Notes: generated by a model not told the origin, from the letters alone. A stretch of DNA of 64,000 bases from Tupaia tana (GCA_026018925.1 JAKSZU010000002.1:54837837-54901836); one strand, 5' to 3'. Numbered from the stretch's first letter, positions 34,523 to 49,269 are shown. Made by a program: numbers and translations.

Positions 34523-37500
34523 ATAACCAAGGGAACCTGCCCATCTAGCAGTTGTAACCTCCTGTTGCCATTTCCAAATCATAGTTTGAAACCAAGGACT
34601 CTGGCATGAGTGCCCAAAGCCCAGATCCAGGTCTTCAAAGACTTCTTCCCTAGGTCCATCCTCTATGGATAGTTTATACTCTAGAGTGTATGGATGTCTA
34701 GACCTGAAGGGTGGCTGCAAGACAATGTTTATAGGGATGTAGAGACCTTAGACACACAGACTAAGGTGTCCACATACATATTGTAAGGCACCTTGTGGTA
34801 TAGAACAGACTGGGGTGGAAAAAGAAGATAAGGAAATAGTAGTACGAACAGTTAGATTAGCTTCTTATTATGAGGATGAAGCAAATAGTTTCGATAAAAG
34901 TAAATTATCACAGGTTGACTGAACCTGGAAGTGGACCTAAGTATCAGGACTTTATTGGGGGAAGTGGCTCTCTGGCTCTCTTTCTCATGGAAAGAAAGAA
35001 AGGAAAAGAAGAGAGAAAAGGAAGAAAAGAGGAGAAGAAACTTTAGAAAAAAGAAATTACAGGAAAATATTATAGAAGAGTTTAAACTTGTATGTATAAA
35101 ATTTAGAAGTGTACCTTTTTTATCAAGTTATCAATACTCTCTAAATTAAATGAGAGTTTTGTCCCACCTATTTGAATATATATACAGAGTTTTACATACT
35201 GAAGGTAGTAACCCATATTCTAGGGAAATAATTGGTAGAGTAAAAACCCATATACAGATGTTTGGACGGTTTCCACCTAAAACAAGACATTTGCTCTTCT
35301 TTTTAGTACTGAAGAAAGATAAGCAAAAATATTAAAAGGTAAAAATAAACAGGCCTTACTGACCCATCCACGACTGACTCCATTTAAGTCAAAGTTATGA
35401 TATATTAGTGTGTTTTTAATTATCTTGTTTTCTACTGAGCTTTATGGGTGTGTCCAATTCCAATTTTGATTATTTCATGTAACTTTTCAATTGTCTGTGC
35501 TTCAATGAGCCACATTCTTCAGCATTAAACCAAGTAGAACTCCACCTAATTTCAGTGGGAATATTTTATGAGGATAAACTAAATATTTGCACCTCATTTT
35601 AGAAGGCAACAATCTGTGGATTAAAAAGATAATTTTTATAGATAAAAGAAATATCTTTTGTTCAGTTACACAACTGCTGAAGGAACTACTGGTTTAAATG
35701 GTATATAAAATAATTTATTTATTTAGATCATCAGAAGGTGTTTTCATTTTTTCAGATAACTAGGACAACTAAAATCTCAGTTAAGAAAAACATGACATAA
35801 AATAATCACGCGAACTAAAATAGCTGAGTAAAAAAGAAAAGCCTTCTGAAAATTTACTATCATTGTAGATTTTTGGAAGCTTTCTTTTGGTGATGATTAT
35901 CATTAGAGCTTTTCATAAAAATGATTTTACAATGCTATAGTAAGGTAAGAAGAAAGGCTAGGTTGTAGCTTTTCTTTGAGCTCTTGATGTGAACTACAGA
36001 TTTTAAAGTAAACTTTATTTTAAAATGTATTTCTTTTGAAAAAAACAATGCTGTGTTGTTATATAAGTGAAACAGCAGTGCATCTCACTTTATACAAGCT
36101 CTCTGAATGTCAAAGCATTAAATAACAGGGCTACACTTCAATGGTTAATTACAACTTCTCTCTTCTGTTTTCTTTAAATGGGTGTGTATGTCTGTTTCTT
36201 GTCCTGCTGACATAACCAAATCTCTCCAGAAAAGAAGTCCAATCAGTTATGGTAATATACTAAAATTTTTGAAATTCTGTATTTTTTTACTAGGTATGGT
36301 TATTCATGAAAATGATAAATTTGCTAATCGAACAGAAGTTCTTTTCTACTATTATCAAAATTATGTACATTACAGGTATGCATTGGGTGAAAAAAAACAA
36401 AGAATATTATTTGTCAAGTGAATATTTTTAAATATTTTTATTACAAAATAATATATAGAAAAGAAATCTGATCTTCATTGGAATTCAGCACATTTACCAT
36501 ACCTTCAGTTCTGGTGAACCATTATGTTATCTCAAAATTCTAACATTTAGAATAATGGGAAGAAATTCATTTTTATCAAAAAGTGTTTAATTCCTTAATT
36601 AAAAATTAAATTTAAAAAATTTTAAATTTGATGCAGTGTATTTATTTATTTTGGGTGACTGCAGGAGCTTTGAAAGACAATGGCTGAACTGTCAACATTT
36701 CTCTAATATTTATGTAGTGAGATTGAAATAATGAGAGTGATTTATTGCTCTTGGATAGTATCCAGATTTTAAAAAGAATGAAATGGACCGAGTTCCAGTT
36801 AACATTGTAGAGCATAAAAATGTTTAAAAATAAGTGACCATAATACTCCTTTAAAAAATTGAAAAGTCCACCAAAATTTATTGTATTGAATTATATATTG
36901 GGTCATTTAATTATCTAAGTTTTATTATAAAATCTATGCTTAGAACAATAATGCTACTATTAGCAAAAAAAGAGGGGATTAAGAAATAGATTAGAGCAAA
37001 ATATGGAGAAGATATAGTTGTATATTGGAGAATTCCTTTGTAATTTAAAAATCTGATTTTTGTCACTTTTCAAAATACTTGGATAAGTAGAGAGAATACA
37101 GAATACATTTATAGTTTCATAATCTTTCTGAAATAGGACAGAAAGCACTATGTATTTTGCTATTATTGGTAAAGGTAAGATGTTTATCTAGATTATTATA
37201 GCTTGATCTTAGTGAAGACCATGGCATGTGGACCTCCAAATATTCAGTTGTCTGGAGTCCTCTAAATAATCCATCTTGCTGACTGATTTAGATATCCAGG
37301 TGTTATCTGGATATTTCAATGTAAACACAATCCTTGTCATGAAAATACCCATGCTGACTTTTGCTTTCTCTCAACTTGTATGTCCCTAGAAAGTGCAGAA
37401 ATTTGTCTCTGATTTGTGGTGATTTGTTTCTGTATAATTACATTGCTTTATTGATTCCATTTTCACTTCACTTAAACTTAGAATATGGATCACATAGGTG

Positions 37501-38055
37501 TTAGTGACACTTGGTTAACAGCAGCAAGATAAAATTGCCAGCACCATGTCAAGAATATCTTATTAATTGTCCAGTCTGGGCACCAGCCCAAGGTAAAACC
37601 AACAGGGGAAATGGCCCATTGCCATTGCTTTCAAAAGAAGATTATAGTACTATTCTTCCTTCTCTAGCATTGGCTCAAGTCCCATTCCTTAATTGATCTA
37701 CAAGAGGCTGACACCATTATTTTTCTTAATTTTCTTGTTTTGGGATTGCCTAATGGATTTCTTCCCTTATCTCACCTCATATTCCATTATCCCCACTATG
37801 TTATTGCATGTAATTTATACAAATTCTCATTACATGCAATTTATACAAATTCTTAGTTTTCATGCCTTGTTTTCAGCTCCTTAATACCAACTTTTATGCT
37901 TAAATAAGTCTTGGCATTTTAAAAACTTATTTTCTTTTTATAAATATCAAGAGTTTTACACAGAGAGGAGAAAGAAAAACAAGCCAGAAATATATATGTC
38001 TTTGAGTCAAAGACGTAAATTTTTGTCAAAAATCACTTGGAGAGGGCAGGTAAAA
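34523..38055. other. SINE-free 3.5 kb stretch
   Basis: No gene, SINE or recognisable repeat. It contains a purine (GAAA/GGAAA) tract at about 34986-35060 and a small tandem duplication at 37807-37853. It is otherwise AT-rich, single-copy-looking DNA. Confidence 0.45.
37807..37853 (+). repeat. 26-base-period tandem pair
   Basis: 'catgtaatttatacaaattct' differs at one base from 'catgcaatttatacaaattct', spaced by five bases. Confidence 0.9.
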
Positions 38056-38057
38056 AG

Positions 38058-38285
38058 CAATTTACTGACCCAGCTGCAGTGGAGTACACCACTAAAATGC
38101 TATTGGTCTATGGGCTGGGACCACTCGGGAGGCCACAGTTTGATTCCTGGTCCAGACAAAAGACTAGATATGGTAGCACACACCTAAGAGATTCTAGTTA
38201 GGTTCCACTAGGAAGTTAATGGATGAGGACAGTCATATCGCAAGTCAAACCACCACATACACACACATTTTACATAAAAATTGTT
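38058..38285 (+). repeat. possible tRNA-7SL chimeric SINE, copy 2
   Basis: A tRNA-like half ('acccagctgcagtgg', box-B-like 'cagtttgattcc') is followed about 30 bases later by 'atggtagcacacacct', 'attctagtta', 'actaggaagttaatggatgaggac'. This is comparable with 7SL 'gtggcgcgcgcctg…cagcta…tcgggaggctgagg'. It ends in a CA-rich, A-rich tail. A partial relative of the head may recur at 38319. Confidence 0.4.
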
Positions 38286-39364
38286 GATTTTTAAAGATAT
38301 TTAAAATTGGAGACATTGTCAGCCGGGGCAATGGAGTACAACGTTATAAGGTTGGTACACTGAAGTAAGAAATTGTACCTGTATTTATTGTTCCCAGGTT
38401 TGCTGTTTTACTATGTGGATTCCATTATTTAGAGAAAAGATTTTGGGAAATGTTGACTTTTTGATAAGACAACTTAACATGAATAGCTAATTTATACCTT
38501 GGATAAGAGTTGTGTTAGATTAAAAACCAGATCTTAACTGTATAGGTAATGACTCCAAATCATATTGTATCAGATACCGTCAGTATGACCAAAAAGTGAC
38601 ATGCAATCAAATACACATCAATTAAAAAATGAAATCAAAGCAATCAAAATATTTACCTAGATGGGAAACTCTATATACAAATAACATTGTTTGATAATTA
38701 CCTATATTGGTCAGTATAAAAACTGAATATTCTTATAATTCAGGATTTTGTTAAAGTACCTAAACTAAATGTCATGATTTAACTGTCCACATGTTGCTCA
38801 TTTGAGTCTATAAATATAAACTCTTATTAATATGATTACCTTCTATTGGAGGGGAAAAAAGGTTGACTTATCTCATCACACAAACCATCAAGAAGCCATT
38901 TCAATTTCCTGGTAAGATAAAATGGTATATAGATCTAAAACAAGGCTAAGTACATGATGTTGTCAGCTTTTAAAAAGTAAGATAATTTAATTAATGAAAA
39001 AATGTGTGATCTGTGTGACCTCGACATTGAATATTGAGAAAAGAGGCATTAAATCTTCCAACTCATCTATTTTAATCATTGGAAATAATTTTATCCTAAT
39101 TTAAAAAGAACTTATGATGTATAAACTACAAGCTTTCTTATAGCCAAGCACTTTAGGGACTGACCAGAATAGCATATTAAATTCTTTTAACACTCTATTG
39201 AGAAATTCATGGTCCCAAGGGATGAGAAAGGTTATTACTAGTAAAGTTAGTTACGTTTTCAATACTGTGTCAGCTGCCAATATGTATGCTGTATGCTAGA
39301 TATGTATTATTTTGGGGGGACTGACATTTATTAGGATGAATTCATTATGAGCTCTCAAAGATTC
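38286..39364. other. unassigned stretch
   Basis: No gene. A possible degraded tRNA-like head sits at 38319-38360. The rest is unrecognised AT-rich DNA. Confidence 0.35.
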
Positions 39365-40990
<1,626 letters not shown>

Positions 40991-41012
40991 ACTTCAAAAG
41001 AACTAACTAAAC

Positions 41013-41135
41013 TTGGGGCCAGTAGGTGGCGTGGTGGTCGAGGTGCTGAACATTTCCACATGACTGATCACAGCTGGACTTGTGGATTGGGTAGCCTTCT
41101 TTCTCTCTCTTCCTCTCTTTCTGTGTGTATCTTGC
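41013..41135 (+). repeat. family 1 SINE head, truncated
   Basis: 'ggggccagtaggtggcgtggtgg', 'aggtgctgaacatttccacatg' and 'gtggattgggtagcc', followed by a CT tract 'ctttctctctcttcctctc'. The usual body between is missing. A roughly 110-base GC-rich unknown segment follows to 41250, then a poly(T) run at 41303-41326. Confidence 0.6.
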
Positions 41136-41432
41136 ATGTCTCAGCTTCCAGGGGGGCCCTATGTCCCTCCTACGGGTCCCTGTCCCCGTCTGGCACGTCA
41201 GAGCCTCAGAGCACCAGCAAGACATGTGGACTCGAAGACTCCACGCAGGTTAAAGAATCTATGCTAGATATATTTTGATAACAATGCAAAGACCAGGATT
41301 CTTTTTTTTTTTTTTTTTTTTTTTTTGGTATGCATGCATGCAATAAAAAGGTGATACTTGTGATAATTTGGTACTTTCTGAGATAGGTATATGTTTATGG
41401 AAAACATTCCACTGAAAATTCATAAACCTACT

Positions 41433-41580
41433 GGGCCAGTGGGTGGTATGGTAGTTAAGGCATGCTGGACTCCCACATGGCTGACCACTGTTTGTCTTAG
41501 ACCCGGCAGCTTGCTTTCTCACTTTCCCTTTCTCTTTCTCTGGTCAAATGAAAAAAAAATAAAATAAAAAAAAATAAAAT
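41433..41580 (+). repeat. family 1 SINE, short form
   Basis: 'ctgggccagtgggtgg', 'tggactcccacatggctgacc', 'gacccggcagcttgctttctcac', a CT tract and an AAAAT-rich tail. About 110 bases of body are absent. The junction is the same as at 39838. Confidence 0.8.
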
Positions 41581-41599
41581 TAAAATTAAGTGAATAAAT

Positions 41600-42739
41600 G
41601 ATTCTTTAAAAATAAAAATTAAAAAAATAGTATAAACACAGAATGTTTGGGAGTAGTCATTAGAATATCACTCAACATTGGTATGTTTGACTTAATGCAT
41701 CTCTATAGATTAATAAGATTCAGTTTGTAAATCATACTTCTAAAATAAACCTTATTATTCTACAGTCAAAATTGATATTTGTAACCAACATAATTACTTA
41801 TGATAATTTTACATTCTGAGTATATGAGAAGTTAAGACATTTCCTGAAAACAAATATTTTCTATAGTTATTCATTTAGAAAATATTTATTATAAAGATTT
41901 TTTTAATGTGGGTATTTAGGCTTCTGTCAAATTTTAATACATATTTTTGAAGGGTATTTTTGAGCTATTTTCCTAGTATCTTCATCAGAGTCTGGCCCTA
42001 TTTAGAATCTGACATTCCTTGGACAAAAGACGAGCTATTTTAGGTCCAAAACTGCCCATAATTTATGTCATGAAATACTGAAACATTAATTGAATGTCTG
42101 TGGAAGAGCTTGAGAGAATTCAAACATAATTTTTTAAAAAGACTTGCTCTCTCTGAAGATACCCCTTTGAATCACTTCTATAGTAAGGTAGATGGCAACT
42201 TAAGGGAAAGGGTGGAAGCATGACTGTTAAATCTCCATGACAGCATATCAGCAATGCTTCTCCCACATCCAGGGCCCCTGGGAAGAACAAAATCTCACTT
42301 GAGAATCTAATGTTTGAGAGGGGCTATTTTACCAATTTTCTGACTCCCTACTGTTGAAGCAACGGAGATTTGTTTTGTTGTTGTTGTTTTAGCTGCTACA
42401 TCTTCACGATGATACTTACTGGTTATAAACAAAAGAAAATGTTTAAAGAACACTGGAGAACTCCAACAGTAGTTTTGCAAAAAAAAGTTAGAAAAATATA
42501 TTTTAACTAAACATTTCCTTATTCAAATGCAGAATCTTTTTTATAGGTGTAAAACCACATTGGGACAACATATGTTGTATATATTCAGAGTACTTCCCCC
42601 CATACTAAAGATCCTCTTGAAAAATATTTCAATGTTTCCTAGCATTCAAACATAGAGGGAAAATACTCCCTCATAAGAAATTGAAAAAAATTTTCTATTA
42701 TATATCAGAACAATGTAATTGATATTAATTGGGACTTTT
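41600..42739. other. unassigned stretch
   Basis: No gene or recognisable repeat over about 1.1 kb. Confidence 0.4.
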
Positions 42740-43185
42740 TCATTGGAAAGTGATGAATGTCAAATTCAAGCTAACTTAAAAAGGGAATGTATTGGTTCGA
42801 GTAAGCTGAAGTCACTGAGACAACTCACAGAATCAATATCTTAAATGCAAGAACCAGTCTTCCAAGGACTGAAATAGGGTACCTTTGATCTAATTCTCTC
42901 TCACTGACTTCTTCTCTGTTGCTTTTCTCTTTTTAATATTTTTTATATATTTCAATCTATCTTTTCCTCTTTGTATCTCATTCTCCTAATGAAAACAAGT
43001 TTCCCCAGGTGTCTGTGGATTATGTCGCTGGTAGCTGCAGTTTAACAACTCAATGGACAGAAAGTTGCACCATTTCTCCTTGTAATGTTACAATTCTAAG
43101 GATGAATTTTGAGTGGCTTTTCTTGGGTCACATGCTCATACAACCAATGTTATTTAGAAGGATGGAATACTGTGATGAGCCAAAA
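42740..43185 (+). repeat. ancient interspersed repeat, family not named
   Basis: The order 'gaatgtattggttcgagtaagctgaagtc', 'agctgcagtttaacaact', 'tgagtggcttttcttgggtcacatgctcatacaaccaatg' recalls an old eutherian repeat with the signature '…gattggcccggcttgggtcacgtgcccat…aaccaatcac'. I cannot name the family. Confidence 0.35.
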
Positions 43186-43730
43186 TGATGTCATATGTCC
43201 CCAAATGATGTTTCAGGAGAAGAAAAGCTGACAAGAACCAGTAGCTTACAAATTTCCTATTGCCAAGAGGCTTGAAACTAAATGAGTAGGTCCTCTGCCG
43301 TAATATTTGTGTCACCTGTATTTATATTATTTGCTTTTACTTTTCTTGTTAAAATAAATAGCGATTTTGTTTTTTAAACATGTTATAATATTATTAATCA
43401 TTTAAAAATCACTTTGGAGATAGGTCATATGCATTATAAAAAAGAAAATAATAGATGAAATATAACTGGGCCTTCAGCAGATCAAGATAAAAGAACGATA
43501 TATTTTAGAAAAATTAAATAAAGTACACAGTAGTTTACCTTAGCAAATGTGGATGACCATTTAAACAAAAATGTGTCTAACACTATTAGGGACTCTAAAA
43601 CCCATTGCCACTACCCACTGGGTGATTTAAATAGTAGTTACATGAGATTCAGCCAGGACTTTAATTGTTGATGCCATATTAAAATAACTTCCTAGGTGTG
43701 ATTTAAATTTTTTGCTTCTTGAAATCCTAC
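43186..43730. other. unassigned stretch
   Basis: Nothing recognisable. Confidence 0.4.
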
Positions 43731-43740
43731 AAGGATGCAC

Positions 43741-44027
43741 TTTCATTTGTTGGTTTGTTTGTTTTTGTTTTTTATTTTGGAGAGGTTTTTACTATAGGGC
43801 GCGTGTGCTCGCCAGAAAGACAGAGAGAGACAGAGAGATAGAAAGCGAGAAATCACCCCCCGGGGGGATGGCCACGCCGCAATTCCTTCTCCTCCATTCT
43901 CCTCTCGGGATTTTGGGCACTCATGCACATGTGCCTGGCGTGAGCTTAAGCCACCGGGTCCGGGACTCGAACCGCGGTCATGTACATGGGAGTTCAGCGA
44001 CATAGCCATTATGCAACTGCTGGTCCC
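43741..44027 (-). repeat. family 1 SINE, young (reverse)
   Basis: A GTTT-rich tail, 'actatagggcgcgtgtgctcgcc', the hairpin ccccccGgggggatgg, box B reverse 'gggactcgaaccg' and 'atgcaactgctggtccc'. The TSD 'aaggatgcac'/'aaggatgtgc' has one or two changes. Confidence 0.9.
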
Positions 44028-44524
44028 AAGGATGTGCTTAAGGGTATCACTGAACTCCTTGGTTTCTACAAAAGTGTTTCTACACTCAGTGGCCATTGAG
44101 ATTGGCCCAGATAGATGGAAGGACATTACCTGAGATTAAACATGTTTGCCAAACCACTCACTTAAAATTAAAGAGATAGCCTAACACATACAACATTTGC
44201 AACCAACCGTAGAAAACTCATTTGATATCCCAACTCTACCACAAACAAATTTATATTCTACTTGTCAGAGATATCGATGAAATTCCAGAAAGTTTCTCAT
44301 AATCTCACTGCTGTTGGGTTTATCAGGTCTCCATTTCTTCAAATTCTCTCTTGGTTTTTCAATTTTTGGAATTTCTGTTCAGTGATGCCAAAGAGGGAAG
44401 ATCCCCTTTCATCTTTTAAAAGAGGAACTTGCCTTTTCACTGGAAGAGTCTAAAATGCTACAGAATCTGTCATTTGCACTCACGACTATACCAAAGGACA
44501 ATTTCAGGCTTTAAAGGAGTGGGT

Positions 44525-44992
44525 TGGTAAGTCAGGTGGTGTCATAAGTTAAACAATAACCAATACAGATGCCAAATCCCAATCTTCATAATTTATAAAT
44601 GTTATTTTATTTAGAAAAATAATCTTTGCAGATGCAATCAAACTAAGGATCTTGAGATAAGATACTCTGGCTATTTTGGTGGGCCCTTCATCTAGTGACA
44701 AATATTCTTATCATTATAAGAAATACACAGACGAGACATAGAAGAGGAGGCAATTTGATATGGAGGCAGAGATTGGAGTGAAGCCAATGAAAACATGGCA
44801 CTACTGGAACTTGGAAGAACAAGGAACATAATCTTCTGTATGACCTCTGAAGGGACCATAGCCCTGTTTACCCTTTGATTTTGGACATCTGGCCTCCAGA
44901 ACCATGAACAATGAAAATATAAATTTCTGTTGATTAATGCTAGCCAGTTTGTGATAATTTGTGATGAAAGTCCTAGGAAACGAATACAGGTG
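44525..44992 (+). mobile_element. MLT1-type MaLR solo LTR
   Basis: 'aaataatctttgcagatgcaatcaaactaagg', 'ggtgggcccttcatctagtgac', 'gaggcagagattggagtgaagcc', 'gattttggacatctggcctccagaacc', 'aatataaatttctgttg' and 'cctaggaaacgaatacag' follow the MLT1 LTR of ERVL-MaLR elements. No internal retroviral sequence is adjacent. It is an old, non-coding remnant. Confidence 0.85.
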
Positions 44993-46924
44993 AGAACATG
45001 TGCTACTATATCACAGTGGTAAGAGAGATTTTTTTTGTAGATTCTACCATTATGTATATATTTGAGGACAGTCATGGATTTTTAAACCTTAACATACTGG
45101 TCTTTATTTAGGGTATAGGAAAATGTCTGGGATTAGTTATATATTTTGCTATTGAATAGACTCTAAGTTGTAAAACCCTTTCTAGTTAACAGAAATGCAT
45201 GGAAAAAACACTTTTCCTATAGAAATCTGTAAATCTTCCTACTACTTTGCAGGATGGTTGTTTAATTTTAGTGAGACAAAAGAGTTCATTGTTCTTGCTA
45301 AGGCAATGAGATGTGGAGACCCTCCCTTTTGTGAGCTACTGCAGCATTCTTGTCCACTATCATTGTACTTACATTACATTGCAATATCCACATATTATGT
45401 TAATAAGTTTTCTTTAATATACTATTACTTCTGAGAGCCACAACTTGTTCATTTTTTCATCTTAGCATAGTCTTTGACAACCAGTAGGTGGTCAGTAAGT
45501 GTTTGATGGCTATATAAGTTAATGATTGATGATCTATGTCAAGATTGAAGTGTTTTTTGTTGTTGTTGCTGTTGTTGTTTTAAGATTTGAAGCCATAATT
45601 TAATAATAGTCCATAGAACGTTCAAGGTTACACTTAGTTATATTCCGCACATAGCTTTTCTGACACATCTTTGGATACTGGGAATGTTTTTTTTTATCTA
45701 ATTCACTGAAACTCTTTCCCATTTATCCACTTTATCTTCCAAAGTGCTATGAAAATTTCTGGCCAGAGTTGGTCCTTTGTGTGTAGGTATGCCCAGTTGA
45801 TTGTGTGGTTCTTCCCTGTTCCAATCTCCCTTCCAACTCAGACTCTGACCCTGCACTCCACCATGAGGACAACAGATGTGGGAGTCTGGCCACAATGAAG
45901 CTCTTGTCATTTGGCCAGTAGTTGAATTCTGTTTATCTGTAGCCAATGTTCACTGTCAATTTGGAAGTTTAAAGAGAAGAGAAACAAATAAATTTAAAGG
46001 GGGAAAAGAGGAGAAATTGTCATTTTAATAAATTTTCTTATCACTTGAAAGTTACACTGTTCTGTCAAAACTACATCTCTAGCAATTTGCCATTTTAACA
46101 GCTTTATTTCAAATATTTCAATTTATTTTGTTGAGTTAATGATTTATATATATAAAATAAAATTTCACAACTAGAAATAAATGTATATAGAACAACAGTT
46201 CATGTAAAACTTGGGAAATAATATACAACCAATGTGATTAAATCAGGTGACATTGCTAACATTATTATAAAATAGCAATTATATATATGTTCCCTCTGAA
46301 AAATACTTTTAAAATGACTATCAAATAGAACATTTGTGTGAAATACAAGAAACGGCAAATGTGTAAATGAAGTTTATTAAATGTGCCTGATGTGAACATT
46401 ATTTTCCACTGAGTGCTCAGTAATATTTTTAAATCTTCTTAACCTTCTAAATGCTGAAATAAAAGTGATTAATAATTAAGCTAATGAAATTGGCTATTTG
46501 GATTAAATGAAATATTTTATTTTAATAAGCCCGTGGTGTTACCATGGGTTCTATCCCTGACAATTTAAAGATCTCTCTTGCTTGGTAATATTTTAAAGAT
46601 GTTATGAAAATTAATTGCTTGAATGAAACATTTCAATTTAATAAAAATGTCTAATATTGGGGGCTAATTATGCTTATACTATATTTTAAATTAATTTTTG
46701 TATATCATTAAATTGTTATTAAAAAAAGAAGTCATAAACTGCCATGGATACTTCAATGTCTGATCTATCCTTTAAAAACAATGGAAAGGGGAGAGTATAA
46801 CCTGCCCAACACCTGTATGAAGAGGGAAGAACTGTACTGTCCAGTAATCAGGTAAGTATTAAATCTCTCAATGTGAGTACTAAATAACTGATAAAAGGGG
46901 AGGGAAAAGCACTGCTCTGGTACC
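44993..46924. other. unassigned SINE-free stretch
   Basis: About 1.9 kb of AT-rich, single-copy-looking sequence. 45695-45955 is less AT-rich and has an 82-codon minus-strand open frame of no recognised family. A GTT repeat lies near 45556-45580. Confidence 0.4.
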
Positions 46925-47060
46925 TACTTTGGGGATCTGTTTTCATGTCCATTTATTACCAACTAAGTGGCTTTGGTCATGACACTCGACCTCACTGAGT
47001 ATCAATGTCTTCATCTATAAAGTGAAGATATTAGATACAAAGGGTAAATCTTATATTAAG
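46925..47060 (+). repeat. MIR fragment
   Basis: 'ccaactaagtggctttggtcatgacactcgacctcactgag' and 'gtcttcatctataaagtg' align with the central and 3' MIR core. Confidence 0.65.
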
Positions 47061-47582
47061 TGTATATGAGGAAATAAAAAAAGGAAAGAGGTGTAATACG
47101 TAGTTTAATATTTGACATAATCTTTTCAGCAGAAGGTGATCATATATATTTAACACAAGCATGGTCTCAGGTTCTGTGCAGTGAGTTCTGTAAATCTATC
47201 CTGCCACCAGGCTTACTGTCTGCCCTTGATTATTCTCAATACAAATCTTTGTTTACATACATTTTAAGTTATTTTAATTAGTTAGGATGAACTAAGTACA
47301 TAGATACACTAATATATTAACTTAAGAAGTTGGTTTCTACTCAAGTGGCATTGGTTTAATTCATAATCTGATTATTAAGGAAAAGCACACCTCATTTCTG
47401 CATAATTCTACATTGAATTGAAATGGTATTAGTAAGAAAAACAATTTCCTATGAAGCTATTTAGCCAAGCTATTAATTACTGCCAAGTAAATAAAAATGC
47501 ATGCTAATGGTGCTTCATGAAGGCAAATTGTTTTGCTTCCCACACCTCACCTATAAATTCTGAGGTTTTAAATTTAATTATT
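47061..47582. other. unassigned stretch
   Basis: Nothing recognisable. Confidence 0.4.
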
Positions 47583-47839
47583 ATTGTTGTTATTATTTTT
47601 AGAGTTTTTGCTATGGGGTGCGTGTACTCATCAGAAAGAGACAAAGAGGGTGGGAAGGTGAGAAATCACATCCCAGTGGGATAGCCATTCCACCATACCT
47701 CTCCTCTATCCTCCTCTTGAGTTTGAACACTGCACACAAAGGTCTCCAGCATAATTTCTAAACCACCAGCTCCATGATTGGAACTACAGAGTCAGCTTGT
47801 GGGATCTAGTGCCTTAATCACCACACCACCTGCTGGCCC
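47583..47839 (-). repeat. family 1 SINE (reverse)
   Basis: A TTATTG-rich tail, 'gctatggggtgcgtgtactc', 'gtgagaaatcacatccc', 'tttctaaaccaccagctcc' and 'accacctgctggccc'. CpG-poor. Confidence 0.8.
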
Positions 47840-47851
47840 TTAAGCTGATTA

Positions 47852-48096
47852 TTTTAAAGTTTATTTATTCATTTCTTCTATAAGAAAAAGACCCAGGGGT
47901 GGGGGTACAGGTTGAGGGAATACCACCAATAGTATCTTTACACAGTAATCCAACCCCCCAGCTTCAGTCAGCGTCAGCCAGCTCAGATCACAGACATGTT
48001 CACATGCCTGGCATATACAGGGTAGGCCTAGGATGCAAACCCAGGACTTTCCCATAGGGGTTAAGTTGTGTTGCCAGTGTGCCACTGTTTGGCCTT
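47852..48096 (-). repeat. family 2 SINE (reverse)
   Basis: 'aagtttatttattcatttcttc' (reverse of the AATAAA-type end), 'cagtcagcgtcagccagctcagatc', 'ggcatatacagggtagg', 'aacccaggactttcccatag' and the head 'gccactgtttggcc'. It abuts the preceding family 1 copy. Confidence 0.65.
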
Positions 48097-48279
48097 TCTA
48101 AGTTGATTTTTAAACTGATCCAAACTTTAGATCTATATTGTTTTAGTTCTTGGAGGCTTTAAACTAAATCACAAAGTGTATGCACACATGAATACCACAC
48201 TCACACATACATAAGTGGGAAGCATTTGAAAAGATTAAACTGACTTTCTAAAATCAAGGAAAAATGAAACATCACAGAA

Positions 48280-48560
48280 ACTTTTTCTTTTTAAAATTTT
48301 TGCTCTAGGGCACATGCACTTAATGGAGAGAGACAGAGAGCAAGAGAGACAGAGAAAGAGAGGCAGAGAAAGTGAGGAAGCACCCCTTTCAGTGGGAATA
48401 ACCATGCCTCAATCCCTTCTCCACCATTCTACCCTCAGTATTTTGAGCATGTGTGTACATGTGCTCATTGTGTTTCTCACGCCATCTGGTCTGAGACTTG
48501 AACTGTACAGTCAGCCATGTGAGATCCAGTTGCCTTAACTGCCATAGTATAAGCTGGCCC
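48280..48560 (-). repeat. family 1 SINE (reverse)
   Basis: 'ttttgctctagggcacatgcac', a GA-rich tract, 'gtgaggaagcaccccttt', 'atttgagcatgtgtgtac' analogues, and 'tataagctggccc'. Older type. Confidence 0.75.
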
Positions 48561-48689
48561 TTAAAGGTTATTTAATTGATTAAAAGACATGATATACACA
48601 CACACACACACACATATATTTGTTATCAGCTCTATAGTAATTGATTCTATAGTTTAAACTTCACTTACTTTTAAGAGCTTTCTGTTATG

Positions 48690-49215
48690 ACGCTATGGCA
48701 AATTATTTGGTAGAAGATCCATAATAATTCTGTCTTTCCTCTGTACTCAAATTGCTTGTAAGGAAGCTTGGCTGTTCTCCCTATTAAAAGGTGAAGTCCT
48801 CTCTTTGCTTTAAGTCTTGATTGGTCTTGCTACTACTTTCACCAATGGAATGTGGCAGAAATTAGCTTGTTAATGACCAGATCTAGGTCTTAAGAGTTCT
48901 TGGAGCTTCCATCTTTGCCTCTTTGAACACCAATCCACCATGCAAAGTTCACGCTCATCTACTGGAGTCACTAAAGCACAGCTGACAGGCAACACTACTG
49001 TCAGACTTCTAAATGATGCTCTCTTAACAACCCAGCTCCAGCTGGGCCACCAGATAACTACGGCAACAGAAGTGGACCTGGGTAAAACCAACAGAACCAC
49101 TCAGCTAATCTAAGCCTAAATTTCTCATCAGAAGATCATGAGCAAATAAAGTAATTTTTGTTTTAGCCATTGTTTTTCAGCTCATTTATGATAAAGGAAT
49201 AGAAAACGTATGTAC
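48690..49215 (+). mobile_element. second MLT1-type MaLR LTR
   Basis: 'ttgtaaggaagcttggctgttctccctattaaaaggtg', 'accaatggaatgtggcagaa', 'cttaagagttcttggagcttcc', 'ccaacagaaccactcagctaa' and 'atgagcaaataaagtaatttttgttttagcc' match a different MLT1 subfamily from the 44525 copy. A CA run (48596-48612) precedes it. Only the LTR is present. Confidence 0.85.
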
Positions 49216-49269
49216 TAATATATTAATAAATTACTTCAAGTGAAAAGTTAAGTGACTTAATAGGTGAAA

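Noticed and set aside
34981-35149. Lysine/glutamate-rich coding region
   Set aside because: The open frame is produced by a GAAA/GGAA purine tract.
44525-49215. A provirus bounded by the two MLT1 LTRs
   Set aside because: The LTRs belong to different MLT1 subfamilies and the interval holds MIR, SINEs and unique DNA without any retroviral internal sequence. They are independent solo LTRs.
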